Of a stretch of 64,000 nucleotides of DNA, positions 15,772 to 26,014 are shown in pieces (the stretch's first letter is position 1; every line of letters starts with the position of its first letter). The notes under the pieces were generated by a model. The model was not told the origin of the DNA. It saw only the letters and a list, made by a program, of their open reading frames with translations, and ran no database searches. The position numbers and the translations under genes were made by a program. Origin of the DNA: Acidobacteriota bacterium (GTDB lineage Bacteria > Acidobacteriota > Thermoanaerobaculia > UBA5066 > Gp7-AA6); NCBI GenBank assembly GCA_027307335.1, contig DAHUXD010000049.1, positions 1-64,000 of the forward strand, written 5' to 3'.

Positions 15772-17186
15772 CCCTGATCCACTGGTTCCGGCGCGATCTG
15801 CGCGTCGAGGACAACACCGCTCTCGTCCGCGCCGCCCGGGACGGCGAGCGCGTCGTTCCCGTCTTCGTCCTCGACGACCACTACGCGGAGGACCCCGACG
15901 TCGGTCCCGCGCGCTTCCGCTTTCTGCGCGAGAGCCTCGAGGACCTCGACCGCCGCCTCGCGGCGATCGGCGCCCGCCTGACCCTGCGGCGCGGCCCGGC
16001 GGCGCGCGCGCTCCCGGCGCTCCTCGCGGAGACGGGCGCCGACGCCGTGTACGCGAACGCGGAGATCGGACCGTATCCCGAGCGGCGCGACCGCGAGGCG
16101 GCCGCCGCGGTCGAGGCGGCGGGAGGCCGGTTCCGGTCGTTCGAGGACGCGCTCCTCGTGCCGCCCGAAGCGCTCGCGACGGAGAAGGGTGACCCGTACA
16201 CGACGTTCACGCCGTTCTCGAAGCGCTGGCTCGCGGCCGGGAAGAGCGACCCGCTGCCCGCGCCCCCGGCGCTCGATTCGCCGGAGATTCCCGGAGTCCC
16301 CATCGCGAGGGTCCGGGCGTGGCGCGACCTGGCGCCCGACCCGGCCGCGCCGCGCGGCGGCGCCGGAGAGGCGCTCGCGGCGCTCGCCCGCTTCTTCGAG
16401 GGCCCGGCCGCGCGGTACGGGGACGACCGCGATCGTCCCGGACTCGCGGGCACATCGCGCCTGTCCCCTCACCTCCACTTCGGCACGGTTTCCGCGCGGA
16501 CGGTCCGCGCGGCGGCGGAGGCCGCGTGGCGCGAGGGAGCGCCGGAGGCGCGGGAGTCGATCCGCAGGTTCGTGCTCGAGCTCGCCTGGCGCGAGTTCTT
16601 CCACCACGTGCTCTTCCACTTTCCGCGGGTCGCCTCCGAGAGCTTCCGCCCCGCGTTCGACGAAATGGCGTGGAAAGACGATCCCGGGGGCGTCGAGGCC
16701 TGGAAGCGCGGACGGACCGGCTATCCCCTCGTGGACGCCGCCATGCGGGAGCTCGCGCGGACCCACTGGATGCACAACCGCGCGCGGATGGTCGCGGCCT
16801 CGTTCCTCACGAAGGACCTGCACGTCCACTGGAAGACCGGCGAGGCCTGGTTCGAGCACGAGCTCGCCGACGCCGACCTCGCCAGCAACAACGGCGGGTG
16901 GCAGTGGGCGGCGGGCAGCGGCACGGACGCCGCGCCCTACTTCCGCATCTTCAACCCGGTGCTCCAGGGACGCCGCTTCGATCCGGACGGCCGCTACGTC
17001 CGCCGCTTCGTCCCGGAGCTCGCGCGGGTTCCGGACGCGAAGATCCACGAGCCGTGGACGATGACGCCTGAGGAGCAGCGGACCGCCGGCTGCGTGATCG
17101 GTCGCGACTACCCCGCGCCCATCGTGGATCACGCCCGGGAGCGGGCGGTCGCGCTGGCGATGTCGAGGGGGTCAACGAGGCGTTAG
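15768..17186 (+). CDS. phrB: Deoxyribodipyrimidine photolyase (class I cryptochrome/photolyase family)
   Basis: 472 residues, the same length as Escherichia coli PhrB. The N-terminal antenna domain begins LIHWFRRDLRVEDN; the FAD-binding region has GTSRLSPHLHFG, THWMHNRARM and the diagnostic ASNNGGWQWAAGSGTD. It should use blue light and FADH- to split cyclobutane pyrimidine dimers. The start is TTG 15768, overlapping the tspO stop as TTGA; no upstream ATG or GTG would give this N-terminus. It is the last gene of the SRPBCC-tspO-phr operon and ends convergently with rng, a palindromic repeat and the rng terminator lying between them. Confidence 0.93.
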   Translation: MTLIHWFRRDLRVEDNTALVRAARDGERVVPVFVLDDHYAEDPDVGPARFRFLRESLEDLDRRLAAIGARLTLRRGPAARALPALLAETGADAVYANAEIGPYPERRDREAAAAVEAAGGRFRSFEDALLVPPEALATEKGDPYTTFTPFSKRWLAAGKSDPLPAPPALDSPEIPGVPIARVRAWRDLAPDPAAPRGGAGEALAALARFFEGPAARYGDDRDRPGLAGTSRLSPHLHFGTVSARTVRAAAEAAWREGAPEARESIRRFVLELAWREFFHHVLFHFPRVASESFRPAFDEMAWKDDPGGVEAWKRGRTGYPLVDAAMRELARTHWMHNRARMVAASFLTKDLHVHWKTGEAWFEHELADADLASNNGGWQWAAGSGTDAAPYFRIFNPVLQGRRFDPDGRYVRRFVPELARVPDAKIHEPWTMTPEEQRTAGCVIGRDYPAPIVDHARERAVALAMSRGSTRR

Positions 17187-17218
17187 CGGGGTCGGCAAGA
17201 GTTTCCCCCCCACCCCGG

Positions 17219-17239
17219 CCCTCTCCCTCCGGGAGAGGG
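17219..17239. repeat. REP-like hairpin, family 1 (copy 1)
   Basis: CCCTCTCCC and GGGAGAGGG form a perfect 9-bp stem over a 3-nt loop, preceded by CACCCCGG. A near-identical unit lies at 52762-52784. Both sit between the stops of convergent genes. Confidence 0.7.
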
Positions 17240-17255
17240 AGAAATTCTTTCCCCC

Positions 17256-17292
17256 AAAAAAAGGCGGCCCCGACTTACTTTGTGTCGGGGCC
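17256..17292 (-). terminator. Intrinsic terminator of the mre-mrd-rng operon
   Basis: GGCCCCGAC (17266-17274) pairs perfectly with GTCGGGGCC (17284-17292). Read on the minus strand the stem is followed, three bases later, by seven T residues (17256-17262). It lies 86 nt downstream of the rng stop. This is the clearest intrinsic terminator in the window. Confidence 0.8.
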
Positions 17293-17377
17293 GGGAAGGA
17301 AGGTATCGCGTGCTGACTCCAATAACGGCGGTCCCGGGGGGTTTATTTCAGGCCGCAAGTGGCTGGACCGAAGGAGT

Positions 17378-18868
17378 TTATCCGCGCCGGATCTCGAACG
17401 TTCCCGGGGCCGCGGTCTCGTCCACCTGGAGCTCGACGCGCACCGACAACGCCTCTTCCACGTCGGCGAGAAGCGCAGAGTCCTCGGCGAGGAGCTCCGC
17501 GAGTCCGGCCGGCACGCGGACGCGCACCGTCTCGCCCGGCGCGTAGAGGTTCGGAGGCCGGCGCAGGCTCCGGCGCAGCGCCAGCGCCGCCGTCACGTCG
17601 GTCTTCACGCGCCCGCTCCCCGAACAGGCGGGGCACGGCCGCGTCAGCGTCCGCTCGAGGTTGCCGCGCGAGCGCTGCCGCGTGATCTCGATCAGACCGA
17701 ACTCGGAGATCGGCAGCATGCGGGTCCGCGAGCGGTCGCGCGCGAGCTCCGCCGCGAACGCGTCGACGAGCTGCCGCCGGTGCTCGGGGTCCTCCATGTC
17801 GATGAAGTCGACGACGATGAGCCCGCCGAGATCCCGCAGCCGGATCTGGCGCGCCACCTCGGGGGCGGCCTCGAGGTTCGTCGCGACGACGGTGTCCTCG
17901 AGCCCCTTCTGCCCGACGAACCGGCCCGTGTTGACGTCGATCGCGACGAGCGCCTCGGTCTGATGGATCACGATCGAAGCCCCCGAGGGCAGCGCGACGC
18001 GATTCCTCAGCGCGTTCTCGATCTCGGCCTCCACGCCGAGAGCCTCGAAGAGGGGCGTCTCCCCCTTCCACGGCTCGAGCCGGCGGGAGAGCGCGGGCGC
18101 GACCGCGTCGAGGAACTCCTTCAGGCGCCCGTAGGTCGCCGCATCGTCGACGCGGATCGCCTCGCACTCGTCCGGCGCGACGTCGCGCGCGCTCCTCAGC
18201 GCCAGGTCGAGCTCGCGATGCAGGAGCGCGGGCGGCGCCGAGCTCTCGCGCCGGCGCACGATGCGCGCCGCGAGATCCGTCAGGTACGCGCGGTCGGGAG
18301 CGAGCTCATCGGCGGTCTTCCCGCGCGCCGCCGTCCGGGCGATGTAGCCGCCGGGTCCGCCGAACCCCTCGAGAATGCGCCGCAGCCGCTCGCGCTCGAT
18401 CTCGTCGGCGACGCGCCGCGACACGCCCACCTCCCGGACGCCCGGCAGATAGACGAGCGTGCGCCCGGGCAGCGACACCGCCGTCGTGACGCGCGGACCC
18501 TTGCCGCCGAACGGGTCCTTCGTGACCTGAACGACGATCTCCTGACCCTCCCGCACGAGGTCGTCGATGCGCGGCGGCACCGAGTCGGCCGGGGTCGCTT
18601 CGGCCGCGGCCTCGTCCTCGCCGAAGTCGAACTCCTCGCCGCGGCGGGCGGCGTCCTCGACGTAGAGGAACGCGTCGCGATCGAGGCCGATCGAGACGAA
18701 CGCCGCCTGCATGCCGGGCAGCACGCGGTGCACGCGGCCCAGATAGACGTTGCCGACGAGGCCCTGCCGTCCGCGTCGCTCGTGGAGCACCTCGACGACG
18801 CGGCCGTCCTCCGTGAGTGCGACGCGCGTCTCGGGCGGGGCGGCGTCGACGAGCAGCTCTTTTCTCAC
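17378..18868 (-). CDS. rng: Ribonuclease G/E family endoribonuclease
   Basis: 496 residues, the RNase G size class without the long scaffold tail of RNase E. An S1-like RNA-binding region (about 35-110, GNVYLGRVHRVLPGMQAAFV) is followed by the catalytic core with the two metal-binding aspartates in VAIDVNTGRFVG and VVDFIDMED. Then comes the zinc-link CPACSGSGR, which joins protomers into the active tetramer. It processes rRNA and turns over mRNA. The GTG start at 18868 overlaps the rodA stop as GTGA. Linkage of rng to mre/mrd genes is a known arrangement in many Gram-negatives (the mreBCD-cafA locus), so this is an ancient neighbourhood. Confidence 0.93.
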   Translation of the reverse strand: MRKELLVDAAPPETRVALTEDGRVVEVLHERRGRQGLVGNVYLGRVHRVLPGMQAAFVSIGLDRDAFLYVEDAARRGEEFDFGEDEAAAEATPADSVPPRIDDLVREGQEIVVQVTKDPFGGKGPRVTTAVSLPGRTLVYLPGVREVGVSRRVADEIERERLRRILEGFGGPGGYIARTAARGKTADELAPDRAYLTDLAARIVRRRESSAPPALLHRELDLALRSARDVAPDECEAIRVDDAATYGRLKEFLDAVAPALSRRLEPWKGETPLFEALGVEAEIENALRNRVALPSGASIVIHQTEALVAIDVNTGRFVGQKGLEDTVVATNLEAAPEVARQIRLRDLGGLIVVDFIDMEDPEHRRQLVDAFAAELARDRSRTRMLPISEFGLIEITRQRSRGNLERTLTRPCPACSGSGRVKTDVTAALALRRSLRRPPNLYAPGETVRVRVPAGLAELLAEDSALLADVEEALSVRVELQVDETAAPGTFEIRRG

Positions 18869-19962
18869 GCGTTGGCGAACCGGCGATACTGCACGCCGAG
18901 GATGAGGCCGATCGCGAGGAACGTCGTCGCGACCGAGGACCCGCCGTACGAGACGAAGGGCAGCGGGATGCCGGTCGTCGGCGCGAGGCCGATCATCATC
19001 GACGCGTTGATCACGACCGAGAAGAACATCATCCCGGTCAGCCCGAGCACGAGGAACACCCCTCCCCGGTCGCGGGCGGTCTGGGCGAGCTTCAGCGCCC
19101 TCAGGAAGAGAGCGGCGAAGAGGCCGAGCACGAGGATGACCCCGAGAAAGCCCCACTCCTCGGCGATGACGGCCAGGATGAAGTCCGTGTGCTGGACCGG
19201 CAGGAAACGCAGCTGGCTCTGCGTGCCGCCGCGGAAACCCTTGCCCGAAAACCCGCCCGAACCGACGGCGATCTTCGACTGGCGCACCTGGTATCCGGAG
19301 CCGAGCACGTCGGCGTCGGGGTTCAGGAACGTGCCGATCCGCGCCTTCTGGTAGTCCTTCAGCAGGAACCAGCCGGCGCCGGCCACGACCGCCACGATCA
19401 GGAAGATCGCGACCCACCCCTTCGCGGGCAGGCCGCCGAAGTACAGCCCGACGAAGATGAGCGGCAGGAACGTCAGCGCGAGCCCCACGTCCGGCTGCAG
19501 GAAGACGAGGAGCACCGGCAGGCCGACGATGACGCCGAGCTTGAAGATCGCCGACGTCCTCAGGCGTCCGTCGTCCTCGTTCTCGAAGAGGTACGCGACG
19601 AGCAGCGCCGTCGCGATCTTCGCGAGCTCGGCCGGCTGGAACTGGAACTGTCCGAACCGGATCCAGGACCTCACGTTCGCGATCCGCGCGCCGAACGCGA
19701 GCAGGTAGACGAGCGGCAGCAGGCACGCGCAGTAGATCGCGAACGAGAACTTCAGGAGCATCCGGTAGTCGAACAGGATCGCGGCGACCATCGCGCAGAG
19801 GCCCACCGCGATCCAGATCGCCTGCCGGGCGGCGAGGCCCTGGAACCGCGTGCCGGTGGTCGCGGAGGCGACGAACAGCACGCCGAGGGCGGCGAGGCCC
19901 AGGGCGCAGCCGAGGACCACGAGGTCGATGCGCCGCCCGCCCGGGAGCGTCCCCGCGATCAT
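18865..19962 (-). CDS. rodA: RodA, SEDS peptidoglycan glycosyltransferase
   Basis: 365 residues, about ten membrane helices. SEDS landmarks are present: QFQPAELAKI, FLQPDVGLALTFLP, the loop with SKIAVGSGGFSGKGF, QHTDFILAVIAEEWGF and the end GIPLPFVSYGGSS. RodA polymerises glycan strands from lipid II in the rod complex, working with the transpeptidase PBP2 encoded just upstream (mrdA). The ATG at 19962 overlaps the mrdA stop as ATGA and its own stop overlaps rng, so mrdA-rodA-rng are translationally coupled. Inner membrane. Confidence 0.95.
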   Translation of the reverse strand: MIAGTLPGGRRIDLVVLGCALGLAALGVLFVASATTGTRFQGLAARQAIWIAVGLCAMVAAILFDYRMLLKFSFAIYCACLLPLVYLLAFGARIANVRSWIRFGQFQFQPAELAKIATALLVAYLFENEDDGRLRTSAIFKLGVIVGLPVLLVFLQPDVGLALTFLPLIFVGLYFGGLPAKGWVAIFLIVAVVAGAGWFLLKDYQKARIGTFLNPDADVLGSGYQVRQSKIAVGSGGFSGKGFRGGTQSQLRFLPVQHTDFILAVIAEEWGFLGVILVLGLFAALFLRALKLAQTARDRGGVFLVLGLTGMMFFSVVINASMMIGLAPTTGIPLPFVSYGGSSVATTFLAIGLILGVQYRRFANA

Positions 19963-21854
19963 GGCGTTTCCCTTCGCGTCGCGCGCGCGACGCCCTGGCG
20001 GTCCGTCGCCGCCGCGCGCACCGAGGGGACCGGCGGGGCGGCGGCCGGCGCGCCCGTTCCGAACCGCGCCTCGACGAGGGCCTTCGCGAGCGGCGCGGCG
20101 GCGAGGTTGCCGTGGCCGCCGTTCTCGACGAAGACGACGACGACGATCTGCGGATCGGACACCGGGGCGAAGCCGGCAAACCAGGCGTGGGTGTCGAGCC
20201 TGGACTTGTCCGCGTCCGCCTTGATCGTCGTATCGTGGCCGACGACCTGGGCGGTGCCCGTCTTGCCGCCCATCTCGATGCCCTGCGCCCGGGAACCGTA
20301 GGCCGTGCCGCCCGGCTCGTTGACCACCGCCCACATCCCGTTCTTGACGATCGCGAGCTTCTCCGGCGCAATGCCGGGGCCGTCCACGAACTCGGCCTTG
20401 TAGCGCAGCTGCGCGCCGGTCCGCGGGTCCTGCGAGGAATAGAAGAGGTGGGGCGTCGGAAGCCGTCCGCCCTCGAGGAGCGCGGCGAGCCCGCGCGCGA
20501 TCTGCATGGAGGTCACGAGGAGCGGGCCCTGTCCGATCGCCACCGAGATCGTCTCGCTCGGGTACCAGCGCGCGCCGCGCTTCGTGCGCGCCCACTCCTC
20601 CGAGGGCACGAGTCCCGCCTTCTCGAAGGCGAGGTCGACGCCAGTCGGCGTCCCGAACCCGAAGCCGGTCAGGATCTCGTGGATCCGGTCGACGCCGAGC
20701 TTCTGGCCGAGCGTGTAGAAGTAGACGTCGCACGACTCCTTGATCGCGTCGCGCAGGTTGACGGAGCCGTGCCCGCCCTTCTTGTGGCAGTGGAACTCGC
20801 GGCCGTAGAACGTCGCGTGCCCGGGGCAGAACACGCGCCACTCGGGATCGACCAGGCCGCGGGCGAGCGCGCCGTACGCCAGGAACGGCTTGATCACCGA
20901 GCCGGGCGAGTACATGTTCTGAATCGCGCGGTTCTGCAGCGGCCGGTCGGGGTTCTCGAGGAGCCCGTTCCACTCCGCGGCCGTGACGCGCCGCGTGAAC
21001 CAGTTCGGGTCATACGAGGGCGAGGAGACGAGCGCGAGGATCTCGCCCGTGCGCGGGTCGAGCGCGACGACCGATCCCACCTTGTCCTTGAAGTACTCCT
21101 CGGCGACGTCCTGCAGCTTCGCGTCGAGCGTCAGGAAGAGATTCTGGCCGGGCGTCGCCTCGAGGCGCGCCTCCTCGGCGACCTCGCGGCCGTGCGAGTC
21201 CACGATGACGCGCCGCTCGCCCGAGACGCCGGCGAGGAGCCGCTCGTACGCCGCCTCGACGCCCTTCTGCCCGATCCAGTCGCCGACCCCGTACGCGTTG
21301 TTGGAGTTCTTGATCTGCTCCGGCGTCGCCTCCGAGAGGTAGCCGAGCGCGTGCGCGGCGGCGCCGGCGTGCTTGTAGAGCCGCCGCTGGGAGACCGTGA
21401 TCGCAAACTCCGGATGCTCGGCCGCGCGGGCCTGCACGGCCGCGACCTCCTCGATGCCGAGGTTCTCCGCGATCGGGATCGGCACGAACTCGGGATCGCG
21501 GCGGCCGCGCTCGACGCGGGAGCGCACGGCCTCCGGATTGAGGCCGAGGAGGTCCACGATGAACGCGACCGACGCGTCGAGGTCCTTCGCCTCGCGCCGG
21601 TATAGGTGGAGCGTGTAGGCCGGCTCGTTCTCGACGAGCGGCACGCCCTGGCGGTCCAGCACGTAGCCGCGCGGCGCGGTGATCTTGACCGCGCGGATCC
21701 GGTTGTTCTCGGAGAGCGAGAAGTAATAGTCGCCGCGGACGATCTGGACGGTCCAGTACGCGACCGCGAGCAGCGACAGCATGGCGCCGACGGCCACGCG
21801 CGCGATCTCGATGCGCCGCGCGACGGCCTGGCGGTCCTCGCGAATCCTCAGCAC
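19959..21854 (-). CDS. mrdA: Penicillin-binding protein 2 (class B transpeptidase)
   Basis: 631 residues. One N-terminal membrane anchor (about 20-40) is followed by the PBP dimerisation domain (RGYVLDRQGVPLVEN) and the transpeptidase domain. Active-site motifs are Ser319-Val-Ile-Lys322 in SPGSVIKP, Ser374-Cys-Asp376 and KTGTAQ. Between them CPGH, FHCHKKGGHG and neighbouring Cys/His residues match the zinc-binding insert typical of PBP2. It cross-links the glycan made by RodA during elongation. Translation starts at GTG 21854, 37 nt after mreD. C-terminal residues after KTGTAQ include GFAPVSDPQIVVVVFVENGG, then a Pro/Ala-rich tail. Confidence 0.95.
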   Translation of the reverse strand: MLRIREDRQAVARRIEIARVAVGAMLSLLAVAYWTVQIVRGDYYFSLSENNRIRAVKITAPRGYVLDRQGVPLVENEPAYTLHLYRREAKDLDASVAFIVDLLGLNPEAVRSRVERGRRDPEFVPIPIAENLGIEEVAAVQARAAEHPEFAITVSQRRLYKHAGAAAHALGYLSEATPEQIKNSNNAYGVGDWIGQKGVEAAYERLLAGVSGERRVIVDSHGREVAEEARLEATPGQNLFLTLDAKLQDVAEEYFKDKVGSVVALDPRTGEILALVSSPSYDPNWFTRRVTAAEWNGLLENPDRPLQNRAIQNMYSPGSVIKPFLAYGALARGLVDPEWRVFCPGHATFYGREFHCHKKGGHGSVNLRDAIKESCDVYFYTLGQKLGVDRIHEILTGFGFGTPTGVDLAFEKAGLVPSEEWARTKRGARWYPSETISVAIGQGPLLVTSMQIARGLAALLEGGRLPTPHLFYSSQDPRTGAQLRYKAEFVDGPGIAPEKLAIVKNGMWAVVNEPGGTAYGSRAQGIEMGGKTGTAQVVGHDTTIKADADKSRLDTHAWFAGFAPVSDPQIVVVVFVENGGHGNLAAAPLAKALVEARFGTGAPAAAPPVPSVRAAATDRQGVARATRRETP

Positions 21855-21891
21855 GTCACCACCGTCCCGCCCCGGTTTCCGAGATCCGCAC

Positions 21892-22395
21892 TCACCGCAG
21901 CCTTCTCAGCCGCCGGCGCGTCCACCACTCCCGCCACGGGAACTCCCAGGCCGACTCGAGCGCGCCGCCCGCGAGTCCCGTGACGGCCGCGCGCCACAAC
22001 GCGTCCTTCGTCACGATCACGAGCGGAGACTGCGCGAGCAGCGCCGAGAGCAGCGCGACGATCGCTTCGTTCGCGATCGACGCGACGAAGAGCGCCAGGC
22101 CCACCGCCAGCGAGCCGCCGAAGACGACGCGCACCGCCACGAGCGTCAGGCCGTACCCGAGGATCGCCTTGGCGAACGCGTTCATGCCGATCAGCGGCAT
22201 CGACAGCGCGTCCTCGAGCGCTCCCGCCGCCGTTCCCGCGAGCACGGCGCGCACGAAGTCGCCACTGCGCGCCACGACCGCCGTCGCGAGCAGGAACCAG
22301 TCGATCGGCAGGAATCGCCGGTACGGCGAACGGCCGACGAAGAACTCGAGGACGGCGGCCGCCGCGAGAAGAAGAGCGACCCGTCCGGCCTTCAC
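21892..22395 (-). CDS. mreD: Rod shape-determining protein MreD
   Basis: 167 residues with about five hydrophobic helices and almost no soluble domain, as usual for this poorly conserved family. Typical features are an FLPIDWFLLATA loop and EDALSMPLIGMNAFAKAILGY, resembling the conserved 'G..D......G..a..k...gy' region of MreD. It is the inner-membrane link of the MreBCD complex. The GTG start overlaps the mreC stop as GTGA. Identity rests on fold, size and position between mreC and mrdA. Confidence 0.88.
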   Translation of the reverse strand: MKAGRVALLLAAAAVLEFFVGRSPYRRFLPIDWFLLATAVVARSGDFVRAVLAGTAAGALEDALSMPLIGMNAFAKAILGYGLTLVAVRVVFGGSLAVGLALFVASIANEAIVALLSALLAQSPLVIVTKDALWRAAVTGLAGGALESAWEFPWREWWTRRRLRRLR

Positions 22396-23276
22396 CGCGA
22401 CGCACTCCGCCCCGCCTCCACGCCCTCTCGGATGGCCGGCGAGGGCGCCAGCAAGAGCACGTCCGTCAGGCGCGAGAAATCCACCGAGGGCGTGACCCGG
22501 ATTTCCAGAAAGAGCTTGCTGCCGCGGGCGACCGAGCTCACCCGGCCGATCGGCACTCCCCGCGGGTAGATGCCGTCGATGCCCGCCGACTCGACGAGGT
22601 CGCCCCGCGCGACGGTCGAGGTCGTGGCGATGTTGTTGAGCACGAGCGTCCCGTGCCCGTCGCCGCGCACGACGCCGAGCTCGCCGGTGCGCGCGATCCG
22701 CGCTCCCGCCGCGGCCGAGGCGTCGAGCAGGAGCTGCGCGCGGGACACGCCCCGGCCGACCGTGACGACGCGGCCGACGAGCCCGGCCGGCACCGCGAGC
22801 GGGCTGCCGGGCGCGACGCCCTCCGCCGACCCGGCGCCGACGAGCACGCTCTGGACGCCGGCGCGGCGCTCGACGAGGAGGATGGGCACGCTGCCGATCA
22901 CGGACGGCAGTCCCGATCCGGCGCCGAGGAGCCGGCGGTCCTCCGCGTCCTCGAGCGCCTCTGCGCGGAGGCGGAAGAGCTCGCGCTCCCGCGCGTCGAG
23001 CTCGCGGCGGAGGCGTACGTTCTCCTCGCGGGCATCGAAGAGCGCCGCCGTCGCCTCGATCCTTCGCGACACCGCGCGGGAGACCCCGCCGACCGCCTGC
23101 ATCACGGGCGCCGACAGCGAGAGGAACCACGCCTGGAGCACCGTTCCGCGTCCGCCCCGGGCCGGCGCCTGCGCGGAGAGCACCAGGACCCACACGAGGA
23201 GCACCGTGACGAGCACGGCCCCGCCGCGGCGGGGGTTCACGGCGGCGACTTCGACGCGGGCGCTGTGGGGTCTCAT
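22392..23276 (-). CDS. mreC: Rod shape-determining protein MreC
   Basis: 294 residues. A short cytoplasmic start and one membrane helix (about 20-37) precede a coiled coil (about 70-110, RREENVRLRRELDARERELF-like) and the two beta-barrel domains of periplasmic MreC: SVLVGAGSAEGVAPGSPLAVPAGLVGRV, LLLDASAAAGARI and VESAGIDGIYPRGVPIGRV. It scaffolds PBP2 and RodA to the MreB filaments. A 71-nt gap from mreB contains a REP-like palindrome. There is no obvious strong ribosome binding site. Confidence 0.93.
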   Translation of the reverse strand: MRPHSARVEVAAVNPRRGGAVLVTVLLVWVLVLSAQAPARGGRGTVLQAWFLSLSAPVMQAVGGVSRAVSRRIEATAALFDAREENVRLRRELDARERELFRLRAEALEDAEDRRLLGAGSGLPSVIGSVPILLVERRAGVQSVLVGAGSAEGVAPGSPLAVPAGLVGRVVTVGRGVSRAQLLLDASAAAGARIARTGELGVVRGDGHGTLVLNNIATTSTVARGDLVESAGIDGIYPRGVPIGRVSSVARGSKLFLEIRVTPSVDFSRLTDVLLLAPSPAIREGVEAGRSASR

Positions 23277-23313
23277 GGGGGCGTCGACCGTGAGAGGCGA
23301 GTCTCAGAAGGAA

Positions 23314-23330
23314 GAATGGGGTCCGACCTC
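23314..23330. repeat. Short palindromic element between mreB and mreC
   Basis: The 71-nt gap holds AATGGGGTCCGACCTC, which resembles the GGGGTC-N-GACCCC palindromes common as intergenic repeats in many proteobacterial and environmental genomes. Only this one copy was seen in the window. Confidence 0.35.
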
Positions 23331-23347
23331 TCTTCAAGCTCTCCGTT

Positions 23348-25844
<2,497 letters not shown>

Positions 25845-25877
25845 AAACTCCCGAAACTGCGGGACTTACCCCGAAAG

Positions 25878-25883
25878 CTTATA
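25878..25883 (-). promoter_or_regulatory. -10 element TATAAG of the cell-shape operon
   Basis: TATAAG (five of six to consensus) reads toward the FecR-domain gene and lies 33 nt before its ATG. A CGGGAG ribosome binding site lies within the resulting leader. No convincing -35 box. Confidence 0.45.
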
Positions 25884-25974
25884 GCACACTCGCGCGTTCG
25901 ACGCCGGTGTCGGGGACTCCAAACGGCCTCGGCGGGCGGCCGCTCCGCGCCGCATCGGCGCGCGGGCGCCCTGC

Positions 25975-25980
25975 TATAGT
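25975..25980 (+). promoter_or_regulatory. -10 element TATAGT for the PpiD-like gene
   Basis: TATAGT lies 34 nt before the ATG at 26015, giving a leader of about 28 nt that contains CGGAGGGG. The 170-nt divergent gap between the FecR-domain and PpiD-like genes therefore holds a promoter for each direction. Confidence 0.45.
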
Positions 25981-26014
25981 CGCGCGTTCTCGAACGTCGG
26001 CGGAGGGGTTCTCG

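Noticed and set aside
17219-17239. Possible CRISPR or tandem repeat
   Set aside because: Only a single hairpin is present here, with one distant second copy and no spacers.
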